64,000 bases of DNA. It comes from Pectinophora gossypiella. Lineage: Eukaryota > Arthropoda > Insecta > Lepidoptera > Gelechiidae. Positions 10,301-24,000 of the stretch are shown one piece after another; the stretch's first letter is position 1, and each line of letters starts with the position of its first letter. The notes below the pieces were generated by a model that ran no database searches, was not told the DNA's origin, and saw only the letters and a program-made list of their open reading frames with translations. The stretch spans positions 310,001 through 374,000 of the forward strand of contig NC_065429.1 in the NCBI RefSeq assembly GCF_024362695.1, given 5' to 3'. Both the position numbers and the translations under genes were made by a program.

Positions 10301-13300
10301 TCAGCGCTCCCCCATTTGTCCGGCCAAGTAGTTTAATGCCATTTGCGGCAAATCTACAATAAGTCACGTCAAAAAAAAAAAAAGGTTTTTTACAGAAGAG
10401 ACTGCCTGTCTGACCTTCCAAACCGCGAAGGGAAAACCAGCGTATATGTAGTATTATTCCTATTCTAAGCCTGAACTAGCTTTGCTCGCGGTCTGTAACT
10501 GGCTTTAGCATAACCAATAATTAACTGGTCTCATAATGGGCCCGCTGTTGCAATCGAGCATTGTTTAATGACAAGATAATAATATCTGTTTACCTAACGC
10601 ACATCGATTGTTTATCTATATGCAAAATAATTGACGGAGAGAGAAAAACCGTGGTGGACGAAGAACGCTTGACGTAGGTACGATCATGATATATGAAGAC
10701 CAGGTATGCTCTATCCTCTGACAAGCCGCCATTGCTAGCCCTTGATGACGTAAGTGTTACCTGTGTTACGAAAAACATTTTATTTTTCTATTTAACTTAT
10801 TTATTAAATTTAATTTACTTATTTGTTTATTTAAGTGACTAAGATTGAGAAGGGAATGTTAGGTTGCTTTGGACACGTAGAGCGGATGAATGATAATAGA
10901 ATTGCAAAAGCGGTATATAAAACGAAAGTTGATGGTAGGGCTGGCAGAGGAAGACCGAGAAGGGCTTACATTGACCAAATTGGAAATGTCCTTGGAAAAG
11001 GTTTAATACGATCTACTCTGAACCGGCGTGAGTGTATGAAGCGATTGATGAATGTGGAGGAAGCAAGAGAAGTGTGTCAGAATCGAAGCAAATGGAATTC
11101 TATAGTCTCTGCTTACCCCGTGAGAAATAGGCGTGAGTTTATGTGTATGTATGTATTAAGTTTAATCAAGAAAAACGTAATAACAAGTCCGACATTTTAT
11201 CACGTTTTTCTGTGACGTTACAGAGTGCTTTTCCATAGTAATTTCGTGTTTTGACGTTAGTAAAAAGTAACTGATTTGGCTAGTTGGAAACTAGCCTATA
11301 TAGACGAAATTAGTTAACGACAGTCAATGGTGCTAATTCCTGTAAACACCATCTAATTTATTTTAAGTTATATCTGTCATTTTCTTATCCGCCGCAAAGG
11401 AAAGGAACGGGTAATCGACAAGCATAAAATTTATGGGAACACACGTCAATTTTAAGCACAAATCTAATACAACCGTCTAAAAATTTCACATTGGCCAACA
11501 ACCCGACAGAATTAAGATGACAGCACACGTCAAACGGTTTGCATAACAGCGAGATACCTTTTTGATTCGCCCGGTTATTCATTCATTTACTCATTCTCCC
11601 TAAAATTAAGAGCTGTGAATCATCCGTCCCTTTCCTTTTCGGCGGATAAGAAAATGACGGGTATAACTTAAAGTAACATTAGGAGGTGTCTGCAAGAATC
11701 GGGGCCATTCATTCGTTTACCCGTTTTATCTACATGTAATGCCCTTGACCAGCCAACGGATTAATGTGATTCATAATTAAAATCCAAACGATTAATTACG
11801 AGCTGACAACTCGTAAAGTTAATTAAACGTAATTACGAAATATTTTCCAGTTTTTTATTTATTTTGTTTAGTTAATTAGGTCCCACCAACCCGCAGTGGA
11901 ACAGCGTGGTGGAGTATGCTCCATACCCCCTCCGGTTGGATTGAGGGGAGGCCTGTGCCCAGCCGTGGGACGTATATAGGCTGTTTATGTATGTTTATGT
12001 GTGTTTAAGTAACTAGGTATTCTATTCTTTGACTCGCAGGTTTGAATTCGACAACCAGGTCAATCAGCCTGCGATGTCCTTATCAAACTAGGGATTACAA
12101 GCCCCATCGGAATTCGACCTTCGTGGTCCAAAGGTTGAGCGTTGTGCTCACGATCCGGAGGTCTCGGGTTTGACTCCCTGTGGGGACATATCACAAAAAT
12201 TACTTTGTGGTCCCTAGTTTGGTTAGGACATTACTGGCTGATCACCTGATTGTCCGAAAGTGAGATGATCCGTGCTTCGGAAGGCACGTTAGCCGTTGGT
12301 CCCGGTTACTACTTACTGATGTAAGTTAGTAGTCGTTAGATGAGCCATGTCAGGGGCCTTTGGCGGCTCAATAGTAACCCTGACACCATGGTTGATGAGG
12401 TTGGTACTCCACCTCACAACCCACACGATAGAAGAAGATCGGGATGCGAACCTGGGACCTCCGGATCGTGAGCCGAACTCTCAACCACTGAACCGCGGAG
12501 GCCGGACTACCGCGAGTGATGCTTGTACGTTGACATTGTGAGATAACAGCCGGCCTTCATACAATGGCGACTTCCTGTAATTCCGAGTTTCGTCTACAGT
12601 TTACTGCAACTTGCAAATTAATTTGCGCTATTTTACTTGTGTCCATAACATAAGCTCACGCTTACATCCCAATTGGGGTAGTCAGAGGTACATCAATCGC
12701 AAGATGAACTAAGTAAACAATGATAATTAAAAAAAGCTATTATACTATAGACGAATTTTTAAATGATAAGTTTTAATTTTACTTTACTTTTCGGGACAAT
12801 CAGGTGATTCAAGCCTGAAAAGTCCTTACCAAACAAAGGACAGTCTCACAAAGTGATTTCGACAATGTCCCCATCGGGAATTGAACCCGGACCTCCAGAT
12901 CGTGAGCCTAACGCTCCGAGATGATTCCGTGCTTCGGAGGGCACGTCAAGCCGTTGGTCCCGGCTATTAGCCGTAAAAACACCTCTACCAACCCGCATTG
13001 CAGCAGCGTGTCGGAGTATGCCCCCTCCGGGGAGGCCTGTGCCCAGAAGTGGGACGTATATAGGCTGTCTATGTTATATGTAGTCCTGTGGTACACCGGC
13101 TTGCTTCCCAATCGTGCTTCCCTCCGAAGCACGGAATCATCTTACTTTTTCGGACTATCAGGGGATTCAAGCCTGAAAAGTCCTTACCAAACAAAGGACA
13201 GTCTCACAAAGTGATTCCGACAATGTCCCCATCGGGAATCGAATCCCGGACCTCCAGATCGTGGGCCTAACGCTCTAACCACTAGACCACAGAGGCTGTC

Positions 13301-16300
13301 ACAGGACTACAGTGACCATAATTGTTTTATTTTTTCCTTGTCACCCTAAGCATACTCCAGACACCTTTAGGTTTAGGCCTGTGCTGGATTCGAACCAGCG
13401 ACCTCAATGTGAGAGGCAAGCGTTCTACCATCTGAGCACCGGCACCTAAAACTACTACTTACTCTAAACTACATTTAAAAAAAAATACTTCAAATAAATC
13501 CCCAATCGGTACATTGACCTCGAACATCCAGTAAAATTAGCATCAGATGTTCGCAATAGAATAAAAAGCGAACTTGACATTGTAAGATATCGCGACCTTG
13601 GGTGACGACTTCCTGTACTGAAGTGTTCATGCTTGTATCATAGTATAAGAAAACCAGGTAGGCTCTAAACTGACAGCTAACATTTCAAGGTTAGCCCAGC
13701 TGACGTCATCCCACCCTGCGTTGCCATTTCATAAAAAAATAAATAAGTAAGTAGTCGTTACATGAGTCATGTCAGGGGCCTTTGGCGGCTCAATAGTAAC
13801 CCTGACACCAGGGTTGATGAGGTTGGTACTCCACCTCACAACCCACACGATAAAAAAGACTTGGGTTTCTTTTTTACGTGACTGGTAGATTTAGATAGTA
13901 TTAATTACTTGGCCGGACAAATGGGGAGCGTTGAAGGCACTGTTGAGTCTGTCCCCAAAAAATTAATTACCCACAACCAATGTTTTTTATATTTACTTTG
14001 CAAGGAAATTTTGAACTTTTAGTAAATGATTTAAGTATTAATGATTTTTATATATGTGACAAATAATAGTAATTAAATACATTAGTTTGAATTGATTAAT
14101 GAATGTGGAGGAAGCAAGAGAAGTGTGTCAGGCTCTAAGCAAATGGAATTCCATAGTCTGCTTATCCCGGTGGGTATATGTATGAGACTTATTGTAGATT
14201 TGCCGCAGATGGCCTTAACTAATTGGCCGGACAAATGGGGAGCGTCGAGGGCTCTCACCCGGAACTAAACGGGTACTAGTTATGAATAAATTATAGAAAT
14301 AATAACTTTTGAATGTGTTTTTGAAAACGTGTTCAAAATTGGTACTTTTTGTGGGCCATCGGGTCGTCACCTAGTTTTTAAAAAGTGAAAGTTTAATATT
14401 TAATATTATAGTGACTAAGTACAGTCATGAGCAATATAATGTACCCACTTTAGGACTGTGTCGCACTAACATATTTGACATTTAGTGAGACTTACAGTTC
14501 AATTTGTCAAAAAAGTTAATGTGACATGGTACCAAAGTGTATACATATTAATGCTCGTGACCGTACATATACAGGGTGTTAGTGACATCGTAACGAATAC
14601 TAGGGGGATGATTCAGACCATGACTCTGAGTTGATATCAAGTGGAATTACCGTCGCAAAATGTATAATCTTTTTTGTGATTTTTTATATTATTTTTAATT
14701 CCATACTTTTGCGATAGACCATAATGAGCAGAATTATCGCCCTCAGTATACGTAAGGCCGGGTTTCCACTGACGCGGAGATGGGCGGAGAAGAGCGGAGA
14801 TGTGCAGATTTGACCAATCACAGCGTCCGAGAGAGCGAAAAACGAAGACGCTCTGTCACTCTCTCCCTCACGGTGATTGGTCGATTCCTGCACATCTCCG
14901 TACAGCTCCGCGTCAATGGAAACGCAGCCCTACAATTGATATTATATTGCGCAATAAAGAATTATTGATTGATTGATTAATAACCCATTTTCTCCTCAGG
15001 TATCCAGCACGCAATAGGAGGCCTAGCATCGAAACCGGAGCGCGACCTGCTGATGCAGGACTTCATGACCGTGGAGACGACCAACTTCCCGCACGAGGGC
15101 TCGAACCACACTCCCGCGCACCACTACTCCGAGTTCAAGTTCAAGACGTACGCGCCGATAGCCTTCAGATACTTCCGCGACCTCTTCGGCATCCAGCCCG
15201 ATGATTTCCTGGTGAGTTTCCTTTGCTATCATCATCATAAAAGGTTTTCTCGTTAGGGTTCCAAACCTCAAAAGGAATAGAACCTCAACAGCAAAAATGT
15301 GTCTATTTTTACAGGGTGTTAGTGACAGGGGGATGATTCAGACCATGGTTCTGAGTTGATATCAATATTTTATGAGTTTTATTTTTAAAGATCTTCTAGA
15401 AACCTGTGCCGAGGTTCTTGCAGCTTCTTTTCCCCGGCTATACAGGTTGTGTGCTACAGTAGTTTTAGGCGGATGAGACGTTCGTTATGTAAACAATGAC
15501 GATTCAAAGTGGTACCTAGTGAATAATGATATTTTTGAATCAGAATTTGATGACGTAGGAGACGTGGTCGTGGTAGCCCAGTTAGTAGAACGCTTGCTTC
15601 TCATTTTGAGGTCGCAGGTTCGAATCCAGCAAAGGCCTAACCAATGATTGTCGAATTTGTTTTCGAATTCATGTTTGGATCATGAATTATTATCGCGTGC
15701 TCAGCCGTGAAGGAAAACATCGTGTGGAAACCCACATTCCCGAGAAATGCATTTTCGGAGGTATGTGACTGGTTTTGGGCTGGATTTCCCTTCGCGGGTT
15801 GGAAGGTCATACAGGCAGTCGCTTCTGTAAAAAACCGGACCTGTCAAATCTTTAGGTTAGGTAAGCGGACCCTGTGAAAAACGGATAGATAATGCTAGGG
15901 AGAAGAGTAGAGGGTCTTACGATTTTCCTCTGAAATAAAAAGTAAACTCTATGTACGTCCACAGGCCTCCCCTCATCACAAGGAGAAGGTATGAGACACC
16001 GACACTGGCTTGGCCAAAATTTCTCCATACGTTGGTTTCTTCACGATGTTTTCCTTCGAAAACTGCAATTAGTTCCGATCGTGTGCACATCGCATCAAAG
16101 TTTTAATAATGAAACGCGAGTGAATTTGGCCATTACAAAATTTTATCATAACATAAGGTCACACCTACATCCCAATAGGGGAGGGATAGTAAGATGAACT
16201 AAGTACCCACACCTCACCGAGCTTTCTGTTAGACCAACGTGATAGGTGAGCCGTATCGCCGTCTATAATGGTTGAGACAACTGTGTTAGTGAAAACTGCA

Positions 16301-18023
16301 CTTAAGATAAATGTAATATTTCAATAAAACGGCATTTGCATTTTTATCGATCATATTTTGACAAGATATTCTCCTTGTGATGAGGGGAGGTCTGTGAAAA
16401 GTCCGAGCCTTCCGGCATTGACAAGACATGAAACCATAAGTCAAAACATAGATATACCATCTCCCCCTAAATCTTGTAGTTAGCTACTATTGGTTGTTAC
16501 TGAGGTCTGCAGCATCTGGTCGACGTGCCTCCTGCAGGTCTCACCATCATCCGTTCTCACCAGATAATGCACCAGCCCCAGTACTCTCACAACCTCACCA
16601 AATTTCCATATCTGGGACAGGTCCGTATAGTTTCGGACCTGTACCCTCTGGCCTAAACAGAAGAATAAATTAATAACTCATTCTCTTCAAGACAAAAACT
16701 CATTGGTGCAAGTCCGGTACCAGGGCTTCGGAAGCAAGACGGTGTACCACAGGAGAATAGTGGTTAGGCCAAAAAAGCACCCCAAAATTGAACTTTACCC
16801 CTTTGCCCGTAGATGTCGATGTGCAGCGCTCCACTGCGGGAGCTGAGCAACCCCGGCGCGTCTGGAAGCATCTTCTACCTGACCAATGATGACGAGTTCA
16901 TCATCAAGACGGTGCAGCACAAGGAGGGCGAGTTCCTCCAGAAGCTGCTGCCCGGATACTACTTGAATCTCGACCAGGTTAGTCTAGAAGGTTCCACGGT
17001 CTTCCAGAAGCTCACAACGGCTGAAGGTAACGGCCTCCTTGGTCCAGTGGTTGAGGTTCCGGGAGGTTCCAGGTTCGAATCCCGGTGGGGACAAATCACA
17101 AAAATCACTTTGTGATCCCTAGTTTGGTTAGGACATTACAGGCTGATCACCTGATTGTCCGAAAGTAAGATGATCCGTGCTTCCGAAGCCACTTACTGAT
17201 GTAAGTATGTAGTCGTTACATGAGCCATGTGAGGGGCCTTTGGCGGCTCAGTAATAATCCTGTTTAGTTTGTTAGTGGGCTCTGGTTTCCGCAGTAATAC
17301 CCAGAAGGTGCCTGTTCACTCTGGCCTTGAAAGCACCCGGGTTATATGCATTCGGAAATACAGAAGGCGGCAGAGAATTCCACTCCTTAATAAAAAAAAA
17401 TGCTGATATAAAGTTTCCTCTTCCCCCAGAACCCGCGCACGTTACTACCAAAGTTCTTCGGCCTGTACTGCTACCAGTGCAACAGCAAGAATGTACGGCT
17501 GGTCGCTATGAACAACATCCTGCCCTCATCCGTCAAGCTGCACCAGAAGTACGACCTCAAGGGGTCCACTTACAAGAGGAAGGTGAGCGATCATAGCATT
17601 TACCACCACCACCACCACCACTACCACTACCACCACCACTGCCATCACTACCACCACCACCACTAGTACCACTACTACCACTACCACCACCACCACCACC
17701 ACTACCACCACCATCACCATCACCACTACCACCTCTACCACTACCACCACCACCACTGCCATCACTACTACCACCACCACTAGTACCACTACTACCACTA
17801 CCACCACCACCACCACTACCACCACCACCACCACTACCACCACCATCACCATCACCTCTACCACCACTATCACCTCTACCACTACTACCACCACCACCAC
17901 CTCTACCACTACTACCACCACCACTATCACCACCACCACACCACCAGCACCACTACCACCACCACTAGCACTACCCCCACCACCACTACCACTACCACTA
18001 CCACTACCACCACCACTACCACC

Positions 18024-18058
<35 letters not shown>

Positions 18059-21000
18059 TGGCATTTATTGTCACCACCACTACCACCACCTAAAAACTAA
18101 AATTCATAAATAATTTAAATAGAAAAAAAAAAGAAAACGTTTTTGTCACCTTTAGATCTGTCTTTATTTAGTAATCGGAATTTCATAATTTATCTCTGAC
18201 CTGGGAAACTACTCAATTTATTTACTGCACATTAACATTAGAATATTTCTTCCTTCCAGGCGAACAAGTCGGAGCGCCAGAAGAGCTCCCCGACGTACAA
18301 GGACCTGGACTTCATGGAGCACCACTCCGAGGGCATCTTCCTCGAGGCGGATACATACACTGCTCTCATCAAGACCATGCAGCGCGACTGCCGCGTGCTC
18401 GAGAGCTTCAAGGTAACAACCACATTAACTGCCTCCGTGTCCCAGTGGTTGAGCGTTAGGCTCACGATCCGGAGGCCCCGGGTTCGAATCCCGGTGGGGA
18501 CACTTGCTGTTGTTGCTTTCTTAGATGAATTGCTTCGATGTGGCATTTTTAACCCCTCTGGTTCCGGGACTGCTATGTTATGTTGAGCCTCTTGAATGTG
18601 CGTCGTTCCCAGATAATGGACTACTCGCTGCTGGTGGGCATCCATAACCTGGATGAGGCGGCGCGCGAGAAGGCGGAGGCCCGCAAGGCGGACGCGGCGC
18701 GCGCCTGCGACGACACTGGAGAGCCCAACAAGACGCAGCTCAACAGGAGCAGGTATAACCTTAACACTATAAGACCCTGGACACTTTCTTCATAAAAACC
18801 TCATTTCACACAGACACTACACATTGACGTTATCGTACACGCGCATCTGTGTATGTGACGTCTGACGCCCGTACGATTGAAAACTGAAGTAAACCCGAGG
18901 GGGTGAGGTAAACCTAGCTCAGCCGGTGGTGGAGAGCGGAGAGTTGCCGTTCTATACGTAGTATTATACCATATTTATGTAGAAAAAGGTACGCCAATAA
19001 CTTATACATATAATAAAACATTAAATGAAATAAAAGTTACATCTGGAATTAGACTGTTACATAAGCTAATAGGTGCACACAACATTGCAATGTAAGACTT
19101 TTTTTTTGACGTGACTTATTGTAGATTTGCCGCAGATGGCATTAACTACTTGGCCGGACAAATGGGGAGCGCTGAAGGCTCACCCGGAAAGTAAGACAAC
19201 GTAATCGTTTAGGTAGATAACTAAATTCTATGCTATTTATTTATATAGGTACACATACAGCAATACATATGAAACTTTTACAGACAGCATTATAAATAGA
19301 AAAACTTGGTATATTATGCTTGGTATATATACGTAAATGGGTCGTTCTTCTTTTTTATCGACAATGATCTGTCCTTCGTTCTGCTTCTGATAAGTTATGT
19401 TTTAGAATTTTATTTCATGTTTTGATTGTCCAAAAATATAGTTATCTTATTATACTCAAAATACAAGCAAAATACTAATCGGTTCCTCAATTAGTTATTA
19501 ACGTAGCTTGATCGTTTTTCACAAAATTCTGTGACAGAGTGGTAAATTGAAATGCTGTCTCCGATGAAAAGGGCCACTCTGTCACAATATTTTTTGGAAT
19601 GCGCCTGCAAAGAAAAGTATGTTACCAAGATAAAGAGAACCACGAAATAGTCCTCTACAGACACATATTTATATGATGTTTTAAAATAATTATTGCCGTT
19701 ATAATTTTAAAGATGTTAAATCCGATAAATCGAGAAAATGTCTTTTTATTGTCGATAAAAAAGAAGAACGACCCAAATATCAAAAAACCCCGTCGTTTAA
19801 CAATGACCAGTTTCCCAGTAGGTATAGTGCTTTTAGTTCTTTCAATAAGAACAGGTAGGTGGTGCTGAAATAACTTTTGAAAGTTACTTCTTAAATACAT
19901 AAAAAAAAGAAATGCATTTATTTCGGGTGTATTGTAAGATATAATTATGTCACTTTAAAATAAAAAGCTACTACAATAAAAAAAAAAAATTAAAATAATA
20001 ATGAAATAAATTAAAGCACATAATAACGGGTTCTTACCGCGTTTAAATGGGGATATGAGACTCCCGATATTTCGACACTGTTGCAAGTGCCATGATCACG
20101 GGATGACTGATGAGATTGGAGTGGAGTAGGTAGATCCATAATTTTCTACGGGCAGATATCTGTCTACCCTCTTTCTTTGCCGCTTGTTTATGTTTTTGAT
20201 ATCGGAATGTTCGGAACCATCTGAACTCTTAGCTCTGAGCTTTTAAAATGGCTGTAAAGTCGATGCGAGAGCGACAGTAGCGACCGCATGACTGGCATTG
20301 TAGTTGAGGGTCATTAGATGGTACAAAAAACCATGATGGTGATGGATGGCTGGGTGGTTTAAAAATTACGTAACATAAAATAGCACCGGGCCTGTACCCC
20401 CGAAGGGGTAGGCAGAGTTGGTGGGCAGTTTTTGAGGGAGGGACTATAGTGGTATGTTTATACAATTATTTCAGGTCAGACCAGGAAGACTTCCAGGCAC
20501 AAGTGAAAAGAACACAGTACGATACATATACTATACCTCAGTACTAATACTTATATGTACCCAACCGGTGATGTGCCGTTCCCGGGAATATTCCCAAAGT
20601 GGGAATGTTCCCAAATTTTGAATGTTTGAAAAGTGGGAATGTTCCCAAAGTGGGAATGTTCCCAAAGTGGGAATGTTTCCAAAGTGGGAATGTTCCCAAA
20701 GTGAGAATGTTTCCAAAGTGGGAATGTTCCCAAAGTGGGAATGTACCCAAAGTGAGAATGTTTCCAAAGTGGGAATGTTTCCAAAGTGGGAATGTTCCCA
20801 AAGTGAGAATGTTTCCAAAGTGGGAATGTTCCCAAAGTGAGAATGTTCCTAAAGTGGGAATGTTCTTAAAGTAGGAATGTTCCCTAAGTGGGAATGTTCC
20901 CAAAGTGAGAATGTTTTTAAAGTAGGAATGTTCCCAAAGTGGGAATGTTCTTAAAGTAGGAATGTTCCCAAAGTGGGAATGTTCCCAAAGTGAGAATGTT

Positions 21001-24000
21001 TCCAAAGTGGGAATGTTCCCAAGCTGGGAGTCTGGTGCCTTTTTACTGCCAGAAACTTTCCGGAAATGGGAACATTCCCGAGAACGGCATATCATTATAC
21101 CTAACTTTGTATACAGGGTGTTAGTGACAGCGTACCGAATACCGAGGAGGATGACTCGGTTCATGATTCTGAGTCAATCAAGTGAAATAATCTATCGCAT
21201 TAGTATGCAACTGAAAATATAAAAAAAAAATACTTAACGTGTTAATGAGTTTTTACGACGGAAAATTCCACTTGATATTAACTCTGAATCGTCACCCTAA
21301 ATATTCGTTACGGTGTCACTAACACCTGTGTGTACCTAACGTTAAATACTTACCTATTATATTTGTGTTGGTTGTGGTTTCTCGCGGTATGTCTATGCAT
21401 TGAACATGATATTGTAGCGGACCCAACTAGTTGGCCACCTAGTTCCGCTCACATGCAACAGATGGCGTCACATTCAATAATGCAGTCTTCAAGCAGTCCT
21501 GAAACGCGGTATCGAAGTTTTCACGGCAAGACGCATATATACAACTTCCAACACAACACTGTTGGATCGTCGATCCCTAGTCACACTACAGCCTGTCCAT
21601 GGTATAAGAAGACCAGGTATGCTCAGTGACAGCGAGCATTTCAAGGTTAGCCCAGCTGATGTCACCCCACGCTGCGTTCGAAACCCGGTGGGGAAATATC
21701 ACAAAAATCACTTTGTGATCCCTAGTTTGATTAGGACATCACAAGCTGATCGCCTGGATTGTCCGAAAGTAAGATGATCCGTGCGTCGGAAGGCACGTTA
21801 AGCCGTTGGTCCCGGTTACTACTTACTGATGTAAGTAAGTAGTCGTTACATGAGTCATGTCAGGGTCCTTTGGCGGCTCAATAGTAAGACACCAGGGTTG
21901 ATGAGGTTGGTAATCCACCTCATAACCCACACGATATGTGTCCTAAGTGAAGTTTTGGGTTGATTAGTTTAGAATGAATCCGCATGCCGTAAAGGCCGAT
22001 GCATTCTTGGCATACCACGAGAAAGAGACACAACTATATATCTATCTCTGTCTAACACAAAACATTTGCCTTTTCTAACTCTTGTAAATGTCCGACTAAT
22101 GTAGACTTTACTGCATGGTTGTTACAGACTATATTTCTGCGACTAAGTAACTGAAAACATTGGAAAATTATGGGGTTCTTACATATCGCATTTAGCTGCT
22201 TGTCTTGAGCGTGTCGTTAAAACAGACAAGAGGGCTTTTGCCGTGTCTATAAAAACTTACAAGTCCACAAGTTCACAAGCTACAAGTTACTCACAAGTAC
22301 GGTCACGAGCACTAATATGTATACACTTTGGTACCAAAAGATTGCCGAAAAAGTAAGATGATCCGTGCTTCAGAAGGCATGTTAAGCCGTTGGTACCGGT
22401 TACTACATACTGATGTAAGTAAGTAGTCGTTACATGAGCCATATTAGGGTCCTTTGGCGGCTCAATAATAACCCTGACACGAGGGTTGATGGGGTTGGGA
22501 ATCCACCTCACAACCCACACGATAGAAGAATACATTTTTGAAATTACGAAATAAGTAAGGGCAATGTGAGAACTTTTCCATAATTTTCGAATATTTTCTT
22601 CGTTTTATCTTGTATAAACTGTGTCCGACCGAAAATAATAAGTAGAATAGTGAATGTTAACAGTTAAATATTGGTGCTAATTCCTGTAAATACCATCTAA
22701 TTTTATTTTAAGTTATATCTGTCATTTTCTTATCCGCCGAAAAGGAAAGGGACGGGTAATCGACAAGCATAAAATTTATGGAACACACGTCAATTTTAAG
22801 CACAAATCTAAACCAACCGTCTAAAAATTTTACATCAGTCAATAACCCGACACAGTTAAGTAGACAGCACGTCAAACGGATTGCATACCAGCGACATACC
22901 TTTTTGATTCGCCCGGGTTATTCATTAATTTACTCATTCTTCCTAAAATTAAGAGCTGTGAATCATCCGTCCCTTTCCTTTTCGACGGATATGAAAATGA
23001 CGGATATAACTTAAAATAAAATTAGACGGTGTCTGCAGGTATCGGGGCCATTGTGTATGTAACTATTCTGGTCTAGATTTACCATATGACATGCTTAAAC
23101 TGACTAAGTTATGGTAAATGAGTAAAAAATATATATTAAAATTACTGTAAGTAGATATATATCATCCGTCGCAATATATCGCCGCCATGTAGAGAAAAAT
23201 CACGTATAGCCCTGGTAGCCCAGTTGGTGGAATGTTTGTCTCTCAATTTGAGGTCGCAGGTTCGATCCAGCACAGGCCTAAACCAATGATTTTCGAATTT
23301 GTTTTTGAATTCATGTTTAGATCATAAATGATCGTGAGGAATCCCACATTCCCGAGAAATTTATTTCGGAGGTATGTCCCTAACCTATACATATTGAGCT
23401 GGTTTTCCCTGAAGATTTGACCCTGAAGACAGGTCCGGTTTTTTACAGAAGCGACTGGCCTGTCTGACCTTCCAGCCCGCGAAGGGAAAACCAGCCCGAT
23501 ACAGGTTAAGTCACATACCTCCGAAAATGCATTTCTCGGGAATGTGGGTTTCCTCACGATGTTTTCCTTCACCGCTGAGCATGTGATAATCATTTATGAT
23601 TCAAACATGAATTCGAAAACAAATTCGACAGTCATTGGTTTAGGCCTGTGCTGGATTCGAACCTGCGACCTCGAAGTGAGAGGCAAGCGTTCTACCAACT
23701 GGGCTAGCACGGTTTTGGTATGATGAATTATGATGAAAAATATGATGAATTACATTTCTTGGTACATTATAATAAATATTTAAGGTAGTAGTTGAAATCT
23801 TTATAAACGGATTTATAGTATTATTATTTTTATCACATAAAAGCCAAGTCACTTATGAGTTTAACGGTCCCCGTGGTCCGGAGGTCCCGGGTTCAAATTC
23901 CGGTGGGGACATAACACAAAAAATCACTTTGTTATCCCTAGTTTGGTTGGGACATTACAGGCTGATCACCTGATTGTCCGAAAGTAAGATGATCCGTGCT

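Noticed and set aside
16691..16812. Upstream extension of the glycine-loop exon (open frame SLVQVRYQGFGSKTVYHRR)
   Set aside because: The open frame is out of register with the kinase frame at 16813. A related segment at 13082-13118 indicates repeat-derived sequence.
17526..18089. Antisense 187-residue ORF rich in Val and Gly
   Set aside because: It is the reverse reading of the ACC trinucleotide block; low complexity, with no gene structure.
20544..21164. Several long overlapping ORFs on both strands with HFGNIPTLGTF-like repeats
   Set aside because: They are produced by the 17-bp minisatellite, whose period keeps all frames open. No start context or splice logic supports coding.
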